Source: Chaetoderma sp. LZ-2023a
Taxonomy: Eukaryota > Mollusca > Caudofoveata > Chaetodermatida > Chaetodermatidae
DNA length: 64,000 nt
Direction of reading: 5' to 3'
NCBI GenBank assembly: GCA_034401795.1
Contig: CM067372.1
Span: 33,273,045-33,337,044 of the forward strand
The position numbers and the translations under genes were made by a program. The notes under the pieces were generated by a model. That model saw only the letters and a program-made list of their open reading frames with translations. It was not told the origin of the DNA and searched no databases. Below, piece by piece: positions 62,075 to 64,000 of this stretch (position 1 is the stretch's first letter; every line of letters starts with the position of its first letter).

Positions 62075-63721
62075 TACACCTGTGCAAAAGTTAAGCACCA
62101 GCAAAAACAATAGAACGTAGAAACATGATGGTACAACTAGGCTGCCATACTTTTTGTCCCCGCATTAGCTGACATAATTCCAAGTACGAAATGCACATGC
62201 ATGCATGACTTCATGCCGCTTGATGTCCGTGCGTGGCGGGAAACAGCACACGTGTTCAGTTATGTAAAAGTCCAGTTTGAGGTGTAGAACATTACATACA
62301 GATTTAGGCGACAAGATTAGGAATTTTGTGTTCATGACCGTGGTTTATTTGTACAGAGAGAATTAGCTCTTGATTGTGAACCGCTATGGCAAGACGAAGG
62401 TTAAGTGATCGTGTGAAATGGCAAATCATAGGCATGCATACCACTGGTATGTCATGCAGAGAGATTGGCAGACAGCTGAACATTAACCATACTGTAATCA
62501 GTCGTTTGATTGCAAAACATGGGCAAACTAACGAGGTGAAGGACAGGCCTAGATCTGGAAGACCGAAGAAGACTACTGCCCGTGATGATCGAGCCCTAGT
62601 ACGCCTTGTTAGGAGATCTCCATTCACCAACAGCAGAGTGCTCAGCCAGCAATGGGAAACGCGCAATAGAGTGTCAATGTCTACCGTCAAAAGGAGACTG
62701 TATGCTGCTGGCATGAAAGCTAGGAGACCTGTCAGACGTCCTCTCCTCACTGCACACCACAAAGAGGAGCGTCTGAGGTGGTGCAACGAAAGAAGACACT
62801 GGAACATGAGATCCTGGAGACGGGTACACTGGTCCGATGAAAGTCGGTTCCTGCTTCATGCCACAGATGGTCGAACTTGTGTATGGAGGTCCAGACGCAC
62901 GGCGTACGACCAACGTAACATCATGGAAGAAGTTCCATTTGGTGGAGGTTCCGTTATGATATGGGGGTGCATCTCATTTGATTGTAAGCTGGATCTGTTG
63001 ACTGTACCTGGAACACTAAATGGACAAAGATATCAAGATTCCATACTGGATAGAGTTGTGGTCCCTCATTTTGTAAATCATGCACCTGGAACCCACCCTA
63101 TATTCATGGATGACAACGCCCGACCACATCGTGCTAGAGCTGTGCATGAATACCTCCGCCAGAATGCCATCGAAACCCTACCATGGCCAGCAAGGAGCCC
63201 TGACATGAACCCTATTGAGCATATCTGGGACATTCTGGGAAACATGGTGAGAAGGAGGGATCCTCCTGTGCAGAACCTACAGGAATTAACAGACGCACTC
63301 CATCTTGAATGGCAACGAATACCACAATGGCGTATCAGTCGGTTGGTGACCAGCATGAGACGTCGTGTCCAGGCCGTCATCCAGGCACAAGGTGGATATA
63401 CCCGGTATTAATAATGACAGTCTCAAACTCGTGCACAGATGTTAAACTTCGTTTTCAGACACCATTAATGACAATCTAGCCACGTGTGTCAACTGTAGGG
63501 CAATAGTTGTCAGTTGTGTCAACGTAACCATATTCAGGCCTCGTTTTCAAGTTCAAACAAAAACATACAGTGTTTCCCCACCATCATAATCAGCATTATT
63601 ACCTCTTGCACTAAGATGGATGGGTACATAAATGTTTATGCTATTGCTTTCTTCATAGCACATGAATATACCCTCGCATGTGCGTAAAAATAGGGTGGTG
63701 CTTAACTTTTGCACAGGTGTA
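62075..63721 (+). mobile_element. Tc1/mariner transposon copy 2 (full-length transposase), inserted in the 41-bp satellite
   Basis: Same inverted ends as copy 1 (TACACCTGTGCAAAAG...). TA duplications are at 62073-62074 and 63722-63723. Removing the element and one TA restores a perfect satellite unit, so the boundaries are exact. At 1,647 bp it is 14 bp shorter than copy 1, owing to a small gap near 63594. Confidence 0.96.
62386..63411 (+). CDS. Tc1-like DD34E transposase, full-length (341 aa)
   Basis: The frame begins ATGGCAAGACGAAGG and ends YTRY-TAA. Helix-turn-helix region (about 10-55), GRPKK (about 58-62) and the catalytic motifs HWSDESRF, FMDDNARPH and SPDMNPIEHIWD are all present, with Trp315 retained where copy 1 has a stop. 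Codon 165 (62878-62880) is TGT, giving DGRTCVWR, whereas copy 1 and the unrelated family at 59865 both have Arg in this motif; a CGT to TGT change is a typical CpG transition. The protein may therefore be full-length yet weakened. The start is the first ATG after the 5' untranslated leader and matches family length. Confidence 0.95.
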   Translation: MARRRLSDRVKWQIIGMHTTGMSCREIGRQLNINHTVISRLIAKHGQTNEVKDRPRSGRPKKTTARDDRALVRLVRRSPFTNSRVLSQQWETRNRVSMSTVKRRLYAAGMKARRPVRRPLLTAHHKEERLRWCNERRHWNMRSWRRVHWSDESRFLLHATDGRTCVWRSRRTAYDQRNIMEEVPFGGGSVMIWGCISFDCKLDLLTVPGTLNGQRYQDSILDRVVVPHFVNHAPGTHPIFMDDNARPHRARAVHEYLRQNAIETLPWPARSPDMNPIEHIWDILGNMVRRRDPPVQNLQELTDALHLEWQRIPQWRISRLVTSMRRRVQAVIQAQGGYTRY

Positions 63722-64000
63722 TATAAGATGTTATATAACATACTGTATAACTGACCTGATTATATAAGATGCTATATAACATACTGTATAACTGACCTGA
63801 TTATATAAGATGTTATATAACATACTGTATAACTGACCTGATTATATAAGATGTTATATAACATACTGTATAACTGACCTGATTATATAAGATGTTATAT
63901 AACATACTGTATAACTGACCTGATTATATAAGATGTTATATAAGATACTGTAAAACTGACCTGATTATATAAAATGTTATATAACAAACTGTATAACTGA
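63722..64000. repeat. 41-bp satellite, right part (about 7 units, runs off window)
   Basis: Same unit and phase as 61906-62074, mostly identical between copies, with occasional changes (GATGCTATATAAC; TATAAGATACTGTAAAAC near the end). The SUN gene's 5' region would lie beyond it. Confidence 0.92.

Overview
This is animal nuclear DNA: intron-rich, AT-rich and full of transposons, with no bacterial-style gene packing. I think it comes from a mollusc, probably a marine bivalve. The reason is a pair of interspersed repeats that I remember as common in mollusc DNA: one ending in CAGGTGAGCTAATAA, and one made of about 180-bp units ending in a GCCGCCGCCGCCGGAAAAG tail and a GCAGGCGAGACA motif. The species was not determined.

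Only two host genes are visible, and both act in meiosis. On the + strand, positions 4520-9819 carry the last three coding exons of DMC1, the meiotic strand-exchange recombinase. On the - strand, positions 61760 down to 27369 carry 16 coding exons of a SUN-domain (SUN1/SUN2-type) inner nuclear membrane protein. I built the SUN model by hand. All 15 internal junctions have GT-AG borders and consistent phase, giving 735 codons, a transmembrane segment, coiled coils and a complete C-terminal SUN domain. The two genes converge, with 17.5 kb between their stop codons. DMC1 and SUN2 also lie close together on human chromosome 22q13.1, so this may be old linkage.

Layout: 1-9819 DMC1 introns and exons with degenerate repeats, MITEs and palindromes. 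9820-27368 intergenic: a 5'-truncated LINE (10686-12038), a tyrosine-recombinase (DIRS/Ngaro-type) retrotransposon on the - strand (14418 to about 19212) split by a second LINE fragment, a TTAA-flanked MITE, and a 1.7-kb array of 14-bp units. 27369-61760 the SUN gene; its introns hold large minisatellites, more MITEs, a Tc1/mariner element with a stop codon, a frameshifted RNase-H-fold transposase-like gene and an intact Tc1-like transposase. 61761-64000 a 41-bp satellite into which a second, nearly identical Tc1/mariner copy has inserted.

The most unusual feature is how the SUN gene and its repeats interact. The intron after the exon at 32984-33099 is filled by about 60 tandem copies of that exon's own 3' end plus its 5' splice site. 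The intron before the exon at 51277-51442 carries about 29 tandem copies of a branch-point/pyrimidine-tract/CAG module matching that exon's 3' splice site. Minisatellites therefore appear to have grown out of working splice sites, leaving arrays of possible decoy splice sites in an essential gene. All calls come from reading the sequence; no database search was run.
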